A stretch of 52,142 nucleotides of DNA from Gordoniibacillus kamchatkensis. Its GTDB lineage: Bacteria > Bacillota > Bacilli > Paenibacillales > NBRC-103111. A program made the position numbers and the translations under genes. The DNA lies in contig NZ_JXAK01000052.1 in assembly GCF_000829455.1 (NCBI RefSeq), positions 1 through 52,142 on the forward strand, written 5' to 3'. Positions 26,067-33,755 of the stretch are shown here, piece after piece; positions within the stretch are counted from its first letter, which is position 1, and each line of letters begins with the position of its first letter. The notes under the pieces were generated by a model. It was given only the letters and a program-made list of their open reading frames with translations. It searched no databases and was not told where the DNA came from.

Positions 26067-26966
26067 ATGAGCAAGCCACGCAAACCGCGTACGTTAGGGA
26101 CGGGAAAGTTTGTCGACCCGCTAGTGAACGAGCTTGATTGGTTGGACGACGAGGCGGAGGTGCCGATTCGGATCGACGGCGAGCCGAAGACCCGATCCCG
26201 CAAACCGGCTGCCAAAACGCCGCTGGCAAAGAAAACGAATAAACGAAAGAACGATCCCTCCGCCAAAATTAATGTGAGCGACGGCATGGCCGCTGCCGTG
26301 GCGAAGCAAAGCCGCCGTGCGGCGCAGTCGGCGCCGCTCTTGCTTATCGACAAGCCGAAGCCCCGTTACCGGAGAAACGCTTCCTGGTTCGGACAATTGC
26401 TCGGTTTCGACCGCTGGACGGACCAGCGCGCCAGCGGATTCTCCGACGTCTTACAATCGTTCCAGCTTGGGCTGGACGGCGTCCTGAAAAGCGGCGAGGA
26501 ACTTCGCATCGTTTCGCCGCGGCACCACCCGGTCGTCATCGATGTCGTGCCGGAGGAGCATACGGAAATACCCGTAAGCATTAAAAATGAAGCGCCGGCG
26601 GATACGGCGACAGAGCCGGAATTGCACGATGCGCCGCCGCAAGAGCAGGCGGATTTCGCGGAAGCGCAGCCTGTTCCAGGGCCGGATAGCGCCGACGCTT
26701 CTGCTTCCTCAGCGCATTACTTGCAGCAGTACGGGCTAGTCCCGTTCCGTTTCACTCCGTTCGATCGCTGCCTTGACATCTACGTCACGTTCGATGAGCC
26801 GTTCCAAGACGACGGCTATGCGCTTGTAGCGACGACGAACGAACCCGGCTGCCGTACGGTCATCGTAAGCAAGGCGCGGGAGAGCGCGGTCGTTCGGCTG
26901 CTTCGCGATACGCCGGCGCCGCACTTGAGCGGCGAAATGAACTGGATCGCTCTCGGCGATCAATAG
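26067..26966 (+). CDS. WIAG-tail domain protein without decapeptide repeats
   Basis: 299 residues from ATG 26067 (MSKPRKPRTLGTGKF), with GGAAAGGAGAAACTCGT upstream. It has a very basic N-terminal region (residues about 30-80, Lys/Arg-rich) and a middle section (SGFSDVLQSFQLGLDGVL, then an acidic Pro/Glu stretch). The C-terminal 80 residues (VTFDEPFQDDGYALVATTNE ... GEMNWIALG) align with the tail of the large repeat protein downstream (EPFADDTYVIVAMT ... MLHWIAFG). No signal peptide is visible. I recall such tails in Paenibacillus as 'WIAG-tail' proteins of unknown role. Context suggests a partner of the repeat protein, possibly on the spore or cell surface. Confidence 0.75.
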   Translation: MSKPRKPRTLGTGKFVDPLVNELDWLDDEAEVPIRIDGEPKTRSRKPAAKTPLAKKTNKRKNDPSAKINVSDGMAAAVAKQSRRAAQSAPLLLIDKPKPRYRRNASWFGQLLGFDRWTDQRASGFSDVLQSFQLGLDGVLKSGEELRIVSPRHHPVVIDVVPEEHTEIPVSIKNEAPADTATEPELHDAPPQEQADFAEAQPVPGPDSADASASSAHYLQQYGLVPFRFTPFDRCLDIYVTFDEPFQDDGYALVATTNEPGCRTVIVSKARESAVVRLLRDTPAPHLSGEMNWIALGDQ

Positions 26967-26996
26967 CGGTGTCTTAAGCTTGATGCCGGCTTCACT

Positions 26997-27019
26997 GCCC
27001 GATATCGGGCTTTTCTTTT
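26997..27019 (+). terminator. Short terminator after first WIAG-tail gene
   Basis: GCCCG-ATAT-CGGGC followed by TTTTCTTTT, 30 bp after the stop. Confidence 0.6.
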
Positions 27020-27200
27020 GCTCGCACCCCGGTACCGCTGTCCGGGCGCTAAGCAGGAGGAGCAACGGCGAGCCATGTGCCGGACGTCCTTCGGCCAGCT
27101 TAACACCTAGGTACTCGCACATTTTGGCGCGGAACGGCAACTGCCCTAGGGACATTCGCATATGTTGTCAGTGACAAACATCTCGGGGAAGGGGCCCATT

Positions 27201-30116
27201 ATGAAAAAACGAAAAAGATTCCAATATTTGGACGCCCGCACGAATGAACTGAAGTACATCCACGACAAGGAAAGATCAGCAGTCCGCTTGACGGGGAAAA
27301 CCGCGCAGAGCGGCAAAGAGGCGGCGGACAAGAAAGGGCAGAGAGCGAACGCGAGCGATGAGCCGAAAGCGGTGGATGCCAAACTATCAGCGAAACCGGT
27401 CCAGACACCGGCCGCCGCCGCCAGCAAACCCGCGGAAGCGGAAGCCATTCCGGCGATCAAGCCGGCAACCGCCGTCAAGCCCCCGTCTGCCGTCAAGCTG
27501 CCGTCTCCGCTGCTGCTGCTGTCGGAACGCAAATCGGCGAAACCGTCCGCCGTCGTCTACACCGACGATCTCGTCGATGAAGCCGTAACGGAGGAAAAGC
27601 TGGCCAATCGGTCGATTGACGAGCGCAAAATCAAGCCGTACAGCATTGGCGCAAGAGCGATCATGGATTTGTCGATCGATCATACGAAGCTGGCCGACTC
27701 CAGCGTCACGCGAAGCAAAATCGCCCGGGGCGCGGTCAACAACGAACATATTGCCGAGCTTTCCATCGACGGCGAGAAGCTGCGCGACCGTTCGGTGTCA
27801 GGCGACAAGCTGATTGAGAACAGCATTACGTCCGACAAGCTGGCCGACAAAACGATCGATGCCGTCAAAATCGCACCCGGCGCCATTCAATCGATTCATC
27901 TCGCTCCGCTGGTCGTAACGAGAGATCTGCTGGACGACCAAGCCGTCGACAGCGTTAAAATCAAGAGCGGAGCCGTCGGTTCCGTGCAACTGGCGAACGG
28001 CGCGGTCGATACGGCGAAGCTTGCCGATTCGGCGGTCGCTGCCGTCAAGCTGGCCGATGGGGCCGTTACCGCCGAAAAGCTTGCTGAAGGCTGCATCGGC
28101 AGCGTACATTTGCAGGACGGCAGCGTCAAGTCCCATCATCTCGGGGTGGATCAAGTACTGGAGCATCACATCGCCCCGGGACAAATCGGGAGCGCACATC
28201 TCGCGCATGCCTCCGTGCTTTCCTATCATTTGGCCCCGGGCTTGATCAGCGGCGATAAGCTCGCTGCGGGCATGATACGGGCCGAGCACATTCCGGTGGA
28301 GACGATTGAAGGATACCATCTCGCCGATTCGATTATATCCGAGGAGCATCTCGCCGACGGCGCCGTAACAGCGGCGAAAATCGCCGAAGAGGCGATAGGG
28401 ACGCGGCACTTGGCGCGGGGGGCGATCACCTCCGAGGCGATCGCCGAGGGCGCGGTCGGGACGGCGCAATTGGCCCCGGGCTCGGTCGGCGGCAATGAAC
28501 TGATGGCCAAAGCCATTACCTCAGCTCATATTGCCGACGGCGCGCTGCGCGGTTCGCATTTGGCCGCGGGCACCATCGGCACGCAGCAGCTGCAGGAGCA
28601 GGCGGTCACCACCTGGACGCTGCGCGACGAAGCAGTAACTGCGGATAAAATCGCCCCGGGAGCGATCCGGAAGCAGCATATCGCCGACGGGGTAATTGGG
28701 GCGAACCAACTGGCGCCGAGCTCGGTCAGCGGCGACAAGATCGCCAAACGAAGTATCGGCAGTGCCCATCTCGTCCCCGGAGCCGTGCAGGCAGAGCATA
28801 TTCAGGATCAGGCCATTACGGCCCAACTGCTGCGCGATAAATCGATCCCCGGCGAGAAGCTGCTGCCAGGGGCGATTGGCTCGCAGCATGTGGCCGGCGG
28901 AGCGATCGGCTCGGAGCATATCGGCAAAAGCGCCATCTCCGCCATCCACATCGCGAAGGAGGCCATCGGATCGAAGCATATTGGCGAGGGCATTATTGGA
29001 CCGCAGCATTTGAAAGATCAGGCGATCGATACGCCTCTGCTGCGCGATGCAGCCGTCACTTCCGCCAAGCTGGCAGCGGGCTCCGTACAGAGCGAGCATG
29101 TCGCACGAGGAGCAATCGGTTCCGCCCATTTGGCGGAATGCGCCGTTACCGCTGAACGCATTGCGCCGGAATCGGTCGGAGCCGCCCACATTCGCAGCGG
29201 CAGCCTGACAACGGAGCATTGCGCCCCGGGAGCTATTAGCGGCAATGTGCTACAGGACGGATCTGTAACGGGGGCCAAGCTGGCGCCTGGCTCGATACAG
29301 CGTCTGCATTTGACGGATGGCATCGTCTCGACCAAAGAACTGGCGGTTCATGCTGTTACTACCCACGTGCTGGCTCCCGAATCGGTGTCCGGGGATAAAC
29401 TGACGGACGCCGCCGTAACGGCTTCGAAACTGGCGGCCGGCTCCATAACAAGCGACAAACTGGTACCGAACTCCATCGAGGCGAAGCATATGCAGGACGG
29501 CTCGATTGAGACGCGCCACCTCCAGCCGCAGGCAATCACCGCAGATAAGCTGGCGGCCGGAGCTGTAAGCACCGATACGCTGCAGCCGGCGTCAGTCACG
29601 TCCGAGAAGCTGGCTGACGGCAGCGTCAGCAGCAGCAAGTTAGCGGCCCGCGCCGTGCAAGGCGACCATCTTGCGCCGGAGTCGGTAGAATCGCTGCACA
29701 TTCGGGACGGGGCCATTCAGCCCCGGCACCTGGGTGAACTGCGGCTCACCGGCGAACGCATTGCGGACGGCAGCATTACCGCCGGCAAGCTGGCGGAAGG
29801 CGCGGTCGACGAGTCGAAGCTCACGTTTGCGCCCGTGCAGGCGGCTGCCGGTTCGCCGGCTGCACTGCAACTGGCGGGGAGCGTATCGTTCGAACTGCAG
29901 GTGGAGGAGGCGGAGGTCAGCGTCGAAGTGAAGCTGCCCGAACCGTTCGCGGATGACACTTACGTGATCGTAGCCATGACCGATCGCTCCGACTGCTTCG
30001 CTTCGCTCGAAGCGAAAGGACGGGATGCTGCAATGCTGCGCGTCGCCAGGCTTCGGCCGGGAGCGGACGCGGCGCAAGGCATGCTGCATTGGATCGCTTT
30101 TGGCTTGAAGATGTAA
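27201..30116 (+). CDS. WIAG-tail protein with 75 decapeptide repeats
   Basis: 971 residues from ATG 27201 (MKKRKRFQYLDARTNELKYI), with GGGGAAGGGG upstream; an ATG at 27162 has no such site. Residues about 1-122 are basic then Ala/Pro/Lys-rich. Residues 124-873 are 75 consecutive ten-residue repeats without a single length change, of the form [LI]-A-x-G-[AS]-[VI]-x-x-x-[KH]. A hydrophobic residue recurs every five positions, as in beta-helix coils. The last 98 residues are the tail domain shared with the preceding WIAG gene. No signal peptide or membrane helix is seen. A rod-shaped structural protein is the likely form. Function is unknown. Confidence 0.85.
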   Translation: MKKRKRFQYLDARTNELKYIHDKERSAVRLTGKTAQSGKEAADKKGQRANASDEPKAVDAKLSAKPVQTPAAAASKPAEAEAIPAIKPATAVKPPSAVKLPSPLLLLSERKSAKPSAVVYTDDLVDEAVTEEKLANRSIDERKIKPYSIGARAIMDLSIDHTKLADSSVTRSKIARGAVNNEHIAELSIDGEKLRDRSVSGDKLIENSITSDKLADKTIDAVKIAPGAIQSIHLAPLVVTRDLLDDQAVDSVKIKSGAVGSVQLANGAVDTAKLADSAVAAVKLADGAVTAEKLAEGCIGSVHLQDGSVKSHHLGVDQVLEHHIAPGQIGSAHLAHASVLSYHLAPGLISGDKLAAGMIRAEHIPVETIEGYHLADSIISEEHLADGAVTAAKIAEEAIGTRHLARGAITSEAIAEGAVGTAQLAPGSVGGNELMAKAITSAHIADGALRGSHLAAGTIGTQQLQEQAVTTWTLRDEAVTADKIAPGAIRKQHIADGVIGANQLAPSSVSGDKIAKRSIGSAHLVPGAVQAEHIQDQAITAQLLRDKSIPGEKLLPGAIGSQHVAGGAIGSEHIGKSAISAIHIAKEAIGSKHIGEGIIGPQHLKDQAIDTPLLRDAAVTSAKLAAGSVQSEHVARGAIGSAHLAECAVTAERIAPESVGAAHIRSGSLTTEHCAPGAISGNVLQDGSVTGAKLAPGSIQRLHLTDGIVSTKELAVHAVTTHVLAPESVSGDKLTDAAVTASKLAAGSITSDKLVPNSIEAKHMQDGSIETRHLQPQAITADKLAAGAVSTDTLQPASVTSEKLADGSVSSSKLAARAVQGDHLAPESVESLHIRDGAIQPRHLGELRLTGERIADGSITAGKLAEGAVDESKLTFAPVQAAAGSPAALQLAGSVSFELQVEEAEVSVEVKLPEPFADDTYVIVAMTDRSDCFASLEAKGRDAAMLRVARLRPGADAAQGMLHWIAFGLKM
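27570..29819 (+). repeat. 75 x 30-bp coding repeats
   Basis: Each 30-bp unit encodes one decapeptide of the WIAG-tail protein. Units diverge strongly at DNA level but never change length. This indicates old repeats under selection for register rather than recent expansion. Confidence 0.85.
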
Positions 30117-30152
30117 CCAATTGGGCTTCCTGCGAAAATAGCAGCCCGACAT

Positions 30153-30177
30153 GACGGCCGCGCTGCGGCCGTCTTTT
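30153..30177 (+). terminator. Terminator after the repeat protein gene
   Basis: GACGGCCGC-GCT-GCGGCCGTC followed by TTTT. Confidence 0.75.
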
Positions 30178-30333
30178 CCATGAACAGGAAGTTGCGAGCT
30201 TTGTGACGCCGCGCCGTCGCTTGAAATGCAGCCGTTGTACTGGAAAAAACGCCAGCGCCTTACTGGTACCGGGTTGCCGGGAAACGCATAAATTGAAGAG
30301 ATCGATTCATTGAAGAAGCAGGGAGGAACAGCC

Positions 30334-30624
30334 GTGCAGCGCGAAATTTCGGCCGCCATAGCCCATCTGTCCGAATCGCAGCGGGAGGCCGTTCGGATTA
30401 TGGAGGCGGAGAAGCATGTCGTTTGCCATATGTCCGGCCTTATCGCACATATGCCCGACGAGTTGCCGTTCGACGGTGAACTTCAGGAAATCGTCGAGAA
30501 CGCTTCAATTGTGACGAAAAGCGTAACCGCGTATTTGAACAGTCTGGCCGAACTGGAGGATGCGCTTGTCATCCATTTGGAACTGGCGCTCAAAGAGCTG
30601 AGCGAGCCGAGCCATGACGAATAG
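30334..30624 (+). CDS. Small helical protein of unknown function
   Basis: 96 residues from GTG 30334 (QREISAAIAHLSESQREAVR), with AGGGAGGAAC upstream. It is all-helical by pattern, with heptad-like leucines, and ends in EDALVIHLELALKELSEPSH. No membrane segment, signal or catalytic motif. It overlaps the reading frame of the next gene. First of three short genes packed without gaps downstream of the WIAG-tail genes. I recall similar conserved proteins in Paenibacillus, without known role. Confidence 0.7.
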   Translation: MQREISAAIAHLSESQREAVRIMEAEKHVVCHMSGLIAHMPDELPFDGELQEIVENASIVTKSVTAYLNSLAELEDALVIHLELALKELSEPSHDE

Positions 30625-30646
30625 CGGCGGGAGGAGGAATCGGCGT

Positions 30647-31012
30647 TTGAGCAGGGAACATTCGCTGCGCAAAATCTTGCATTCGGTGACAAGATTTCAG
30701 GAAGAGGTCGCGGATATTTTGGGGGCGAAGGCGACGGAAGCGGAAAAAGTGCGCAACTGGATTACGCTGCACATGCTGCCTCACGAGACGGACGATTACG
30801 AAGAGCGGCTGAAGCTGACGATGGGCATACACGATCAAATGATCGAAGTCATCGACGGTTTGACGAGGATGGAGTCGTCGCTTGGCCAGCATTTGAAAGT
30901 TTTGATCGGGCAGGAGGAGCCGGGCGGCCAGGACGGACCCGAAGGCATCGGCCCTCCCCACGGGCAAGGCGGCGGAGCTGCGATGTACGGCGGCGGCATG
31001 GGCGGGAAATAG
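30647..31012 (+). CDS. Small helical protein with Gly-rich tail
   Basis: 121 residues if TTG 30647 is used (LSREHSLRKILHSVTRFQEE), which has GGGAGGAGG nine bases upstream. ATG 30614 is possible but has a poor site and overlaps the upstream gene. The core SVTRFQEEVADILGAKATEA and LKLTMGIHDQMIEVIDGLTR is helical. The C-terminus is Gly/Pro/Gln-rich (GGQDGPEGIGPPHGQGGGAA), reminiscent of small spore-coat proteins. Function not recognised. Confidence 0.7.
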   Translation: MSREHSLRKILHSVTRFQEEVADILGAKATEAEKVRNWITLHMLPHETDDYEERLKLTMGIHDQMIEVIDGLTRMESSLGQHLKVLIGQEEPGGQDGPEGIGPPHGQGGGAAMYGGGMGGK

Positions 31013-31013
31013 C

Positions 31014-31328
31014 ATGACACCGGATTTTGAGCGACAGCTGGAGCTGATTAAGTTGGATATGCTCGCATCGCTCGCACGCAGCCAGCGCGCGCTGGCGCGA
31101 ATCGTCGAGAGTGCAGCCGACGTAGCGGCAGCTTCGCCGGAGACGGCGCTGCGCATAGCCGAGCATGCGGAGGCGCTGGCGCGGTACCAGCGGCAGCTTG
31201 CGTTGCGCATCGCCGGCGTGCTGCCCCGCACCGGCCGGCGGCGCTCGCTGCATCCGGCGCCGCCGTGGCTGCGTCGCGGCGTAGCCCGGGCCCGGGCATT
31301 TCGGGGGCGGCCGCGGCAGGAGCAATAG
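31014..31328 (+). CDS. Small Ala/Arg-rich helical protein
   Basis: 104 residues, ATG one base after the preceding stop (TAGCATG), so probably translationally coupled. MTPDFERQLELIKLDMLASL is followed by Ala-rich helices and a strongly basic C-terminus (RTGRRRSLHPAPPWLRRGVA). No known family. Third member of the short-gene trio. Confidence 0.6.
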   Translation: MTPDFERQLELIKLDMLASLARSQRALARIVESAADVAAASPETALRIAEHAEALARYQRQLALRIAGVLPRTGRRRSLHPAPPWLRRGVARARAFRGRPRQEQ

Positions 31329-31490
31329 CCGCGTAATCGTTTGGCCGACGCCGCCGAAGCCCCCGGCGGGGCAAAAACGGACAAGCCCGTGCCATTTTGT
31401 TATCCGGGTAGGCAAGCCGCAAGGCATATACTAAAATACCACCGATTTCCCCGGATGGCGGATCGGTCGACATAAGGAGGAGGATACCGC

Positions 31491-31967
31491 ATGACACAGA
31501 CGACCTCTCCGTACAAAACATCTCCGGCCCTAGCCGCGAACGGTGCTGTCGCGATGTTTCACTACAGCGATCTGCGCCGTTTTCTGGATCAGCTCGAATG
31601 GAGCCTCAGGCAGGAGGCGGCGCTTGTCAGGCTGTACGGCTCGCTGCTCAAGCTTGCGCCCGAGGACGCCTGCTCCAGGCAGCTGCAGGAGCTGCTGGCC
31701 GAAGACCGCAAGCATTACGTGCTGCTGGAAGACCTTTTTCGCGAACTGCGCGGCCGGGATCCGTTGGTTCGGCCGGAACCGGCGGAAACTTTCGACTGCT
31801 ACGAAGACGGCGCGCGCAAGGCGATCGCTATGGCGCTTGAAGCGGCGAAGCGGTACCGCGACACGTATTTGCTGACGCCGAGCCCGCGCGTGCGGGATAT
31901 TTTTTTCCTGACGATGACCGACGAAACGGACCACGTGGCGCGGCTGTGGCTGTCGCTCCGAAATTGA
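31491..31967 (+). CDS. Ferritin-like domain protein
   Basis: 158 residues, with AAGGAGGAGGATACCGC before the ATG. Four-helix pattern with carboxylate/His spacing of ferritin-like proteins: LRQEAALVRLYGSLLK, LLAEDRKHYVLLEDLF, and TMTDETDHVARLWLSL at the C-terminus. Not all diiron ligands can be placed with certainty. Resembles spore-coat-associated ferritin-like proteins of Bacilli. Last gene of the WIAG-tail cluster, ending at a shared terminator. Confidence 0.72.
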   Translation: MTQTTSPYKTSPALAANGAVAMFHYSDLRRFLDQLEWSLRQEAALVRLYGSLLKLAPEDACSRQLQELLAEDRKHYVLLEDLFRELRGRDPLVRPEPAETFDCYEDGARKAIAMALEAAKRYRDTYLLTPSPRVRDIFFLTMTDETDHVARLWLSLRN

Positions 31968-31976
31968 CGCCCGGGC

Positions 31977-32019
31977 AAAATGTTGCCGCCGCAGCGGCAG
32001 GCTGCGGCGGCAACATTTT
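31977..32019. terminator. Bidirectional terminator
   Basis: A perfect 18-bp stem, AAAATGTTGCCGCCGCAG with CTGCGGCGGCAACATTTT, between the convergent ferritin-like and fabH genes. Confidence 0.95.
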
Positions 32020-32035
32020 GGATATAGGGAATCTG

Positions 32036-33028
32036 TCAGCCCCAGCGCACGATCAGCCCCGCATGAACGAGGCCGCCGCCGAAGCCGTAGAGCAGCAGCA
32101 GGTCGCCGGGCTTCACCCGGCCGTCGTCCACGCCAAGCTGCAGTGCCAGCGGAATCGTCGCCGCCGACGTGTTGCCGTAATATTCGTTGCTGCACAGCGT
32201 CTTTTCGAACGGAATGCCGGTGCGCTCGCAGATCGATTCGATGATGCGCGTATTGGCGCTGTGCGGAACGAAGCCATCGATGTCGGCGGAGGACAAGCCG
32301 GTCCGGGCAAGCAAGGCGTCCACGCCTTTTGGCACCGTCGACACTGCAAATTTGTACACTTCGCGCCCGTTCTGGACAAGCTTGCCGTTGCCGCCGAGCT
32401 CTTGCCCGTTCAGCGTTGCGGCGATGCCGGTGCGGTACAGCTGCGGACCGCCGGTCCCATCGGAGCCGAGATGGTGGGCCAGAAACGCGCCTTCGCCATC
32501 CGTCTGCTCTACGAGCGCAGCGCCGGCGCCGTCACCGAACAAAATGCATGTCGTTCTGTCTTCGAAGTTGGTAATCTTCGTCAAGGTGTCGGCGGCGATG
32601 ACGAGAATTTTGCGGTGCAGCCCGGACGTAACGAGCGCGTTGGCGTGATGCAGGCCGTACACGAAGCCGGCGCATGTGGCGTTAAGATCGATAGCTCCGG
32701 CAGCGGGGATGCCAAAATGCGCTTGAACGAGGCAGGCGACGCTCGGGAACGGCAAGTCGGGCGTATGCGTAGCTACGATAATATGGTCGACATCGTGGAC
32801 GGAGACGCCATGGCGGTCGATCATGTTTTGCACGGCGGCGATGCACATATGGCTCGTGTATTCGTCCTCCCGCGCATAGCGGCGCTCTCGGATGCCGGTG
32901 CGCTGTACGATCCATTCGTCGTTCGTGTCGACGATACGAGACATGTCGTCGTTCGTTACGATGCGTTCGGGGACGTAGGTGCCGAGCGCGGAAATGCGGG
33001 CTTTGGAGACGAATGGGGCGTTTGGCAT
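32036..33028 (-). CDS. fabH: Beta-ketoacyl-ACP synthase III
   Basis: 330 residues. Condenses an acyl-CoA primer with malonyl-ACP to start fatty acid synthesis in the cytosol. The catalytic triad is visible: Cys119 (NATCAGF), His256 (FVPHSAN) and Asn286 (EYYGNTSAA). FGDGAGAAL and YGFGGGLVHAGLIVRWG complete the family pattern. The ATG has GGGAGGAG upstream. A FapR operator overlaps the promoter, so malonyl-CoA should derepress it. No other fab gene is adjacent. Confidence 0.96.
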   Translation of the reverse strand: MPNAPFVSKARISALGTYVPERIVTNDDMSRIVDTNDEWIVQRTGIRERRYAREDEYTSHMCIAAVQNMIDRHGVSVHDVDHIIVATHTPDLPFPSVACLVQAHFGIPAAGAIDLNATCAGFVYGLHHANALVTSGLHRKILVIAADTLTKITNFEDRTTCILFGDGAGAALVEQTDGEGAFLAHHLGSDGTGGPQLYRTGIAATLNGQELGGNGKLVQNGREVYKFAVSTVPKGVDALLARTGLSSADIDGFVPHSANTRIIESICERTGIPFEKTLCSNEYYGNTSAATIPLALQLGVDDGRVKPGDLLLLYGFGGGLVHAGLIVRWG

Positions 33029-33065
33029 AGAGGTACTCCTCCCGGAAGTGGGTTATAATCTGGTT

Positions 33066-33082
33066 TTAGTACTTGGTACTAA
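33066..33082. promoter_or_regulatory. FapR operator before fabH
   Basis: TTAGTACTTGGTACTAA is a near-perfect match to the known FapR site TTAGTACCTGATACTAA. It overlaps the -35 region of fabH, upstream of a minus-strand TATAAC box at about 33057-33052. Confidence 0.88.
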
Positions 33083-33206
33083 TATTACGCCTAACGGGGG
33101 GAAGTGTCAACGTATATCTTGTCGCGCGGGTGCCGTTTTGTGGCGGCCGGCTCTTAAGTGGAGCGACTTGTAGCTAATGTGCCTTCCGTCAAACTGCGGG
33201 CTATTA

Positions 33207-33400
33207 AATAGCTGGAAAAAGTACCGTAAATGAGAGAAGTACAAGGATATTGGCGGGATTAACTGGAAAAGCTGGCTCTAAAATCCCGTTTGCTCGCAGC
33301 AATCCGGGAAAATGGCGAAATTAGCTGCAGGTTTTCCGGTTAGTTGGTCATACAAGGGGAGAGATGGGCAAAAATTCGGGAGATTTTCCAGTTAAAATCT
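33207..33400. repeat. Degenerate palindromic repeats, island 4
   Basis: Variants with TGGAAAA/TTTTCC in place of CGGAAC/GTTCCG occur around 33207-33231, 33258-33284 (51 bp later), 33319-33343 and 33381-33400. Spacer pieces such as GGGCAAAAATTCGGGAGAT resemble those of islands 1 and 2. The gap 33029-33755 holds no gene. Confidence 0.5.
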
Positions 33401-33465
33401 CAGGGAGTAGCTCTCCTTCACTGCGGGTGGGCGATATATCAATGCTTCGGTCGGGCAAAAGAAAG

Positions 33466-33510
33466 GCTCTCCCATCGGTCATGCGGATGACTGTGGGAGA
33501 GCTCTTTTTT
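33466..33510. terminator. Terminator downstream of the ABC operon
   Basis: GCTCTCCCA pairs with TGGGAGAGC, followed by TCTTTTTT on the plus strand. The A-rich left flank lets it act for minus-strand transcripts of the ABC operon, which end at 33756. Confidence 0.65.
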
Positions 33511-33755
33511 GCCATAATGCTTATGGTCTTTCGTCATAAAGCCCATGTTCTCTAATTTGCGGCTGCGACGACGTTGTGTTGGAACAAAAAGGCGAATCAT
33601 GCGCTTTAGCGCCTAGACGTACGTTCGTAACGACTTTTGTTCTCTCTGCACGGACTTTTCGGTCGCTAAACGAGCGTTTCCGCAAAACGAACCTCGAGCA
33701 GCGTCATGAAAGTCGTTAAATACCGAACATGTTCCTAAATGCCTCACCCGCGTAC

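Noticed and set aside
27570-29819. 30-bp repeats as CRISPR or satellite DNA
   Set aside because: They are codons of one long open frame with conserved amino acids and divergent DNA, so this is a protein repeat.
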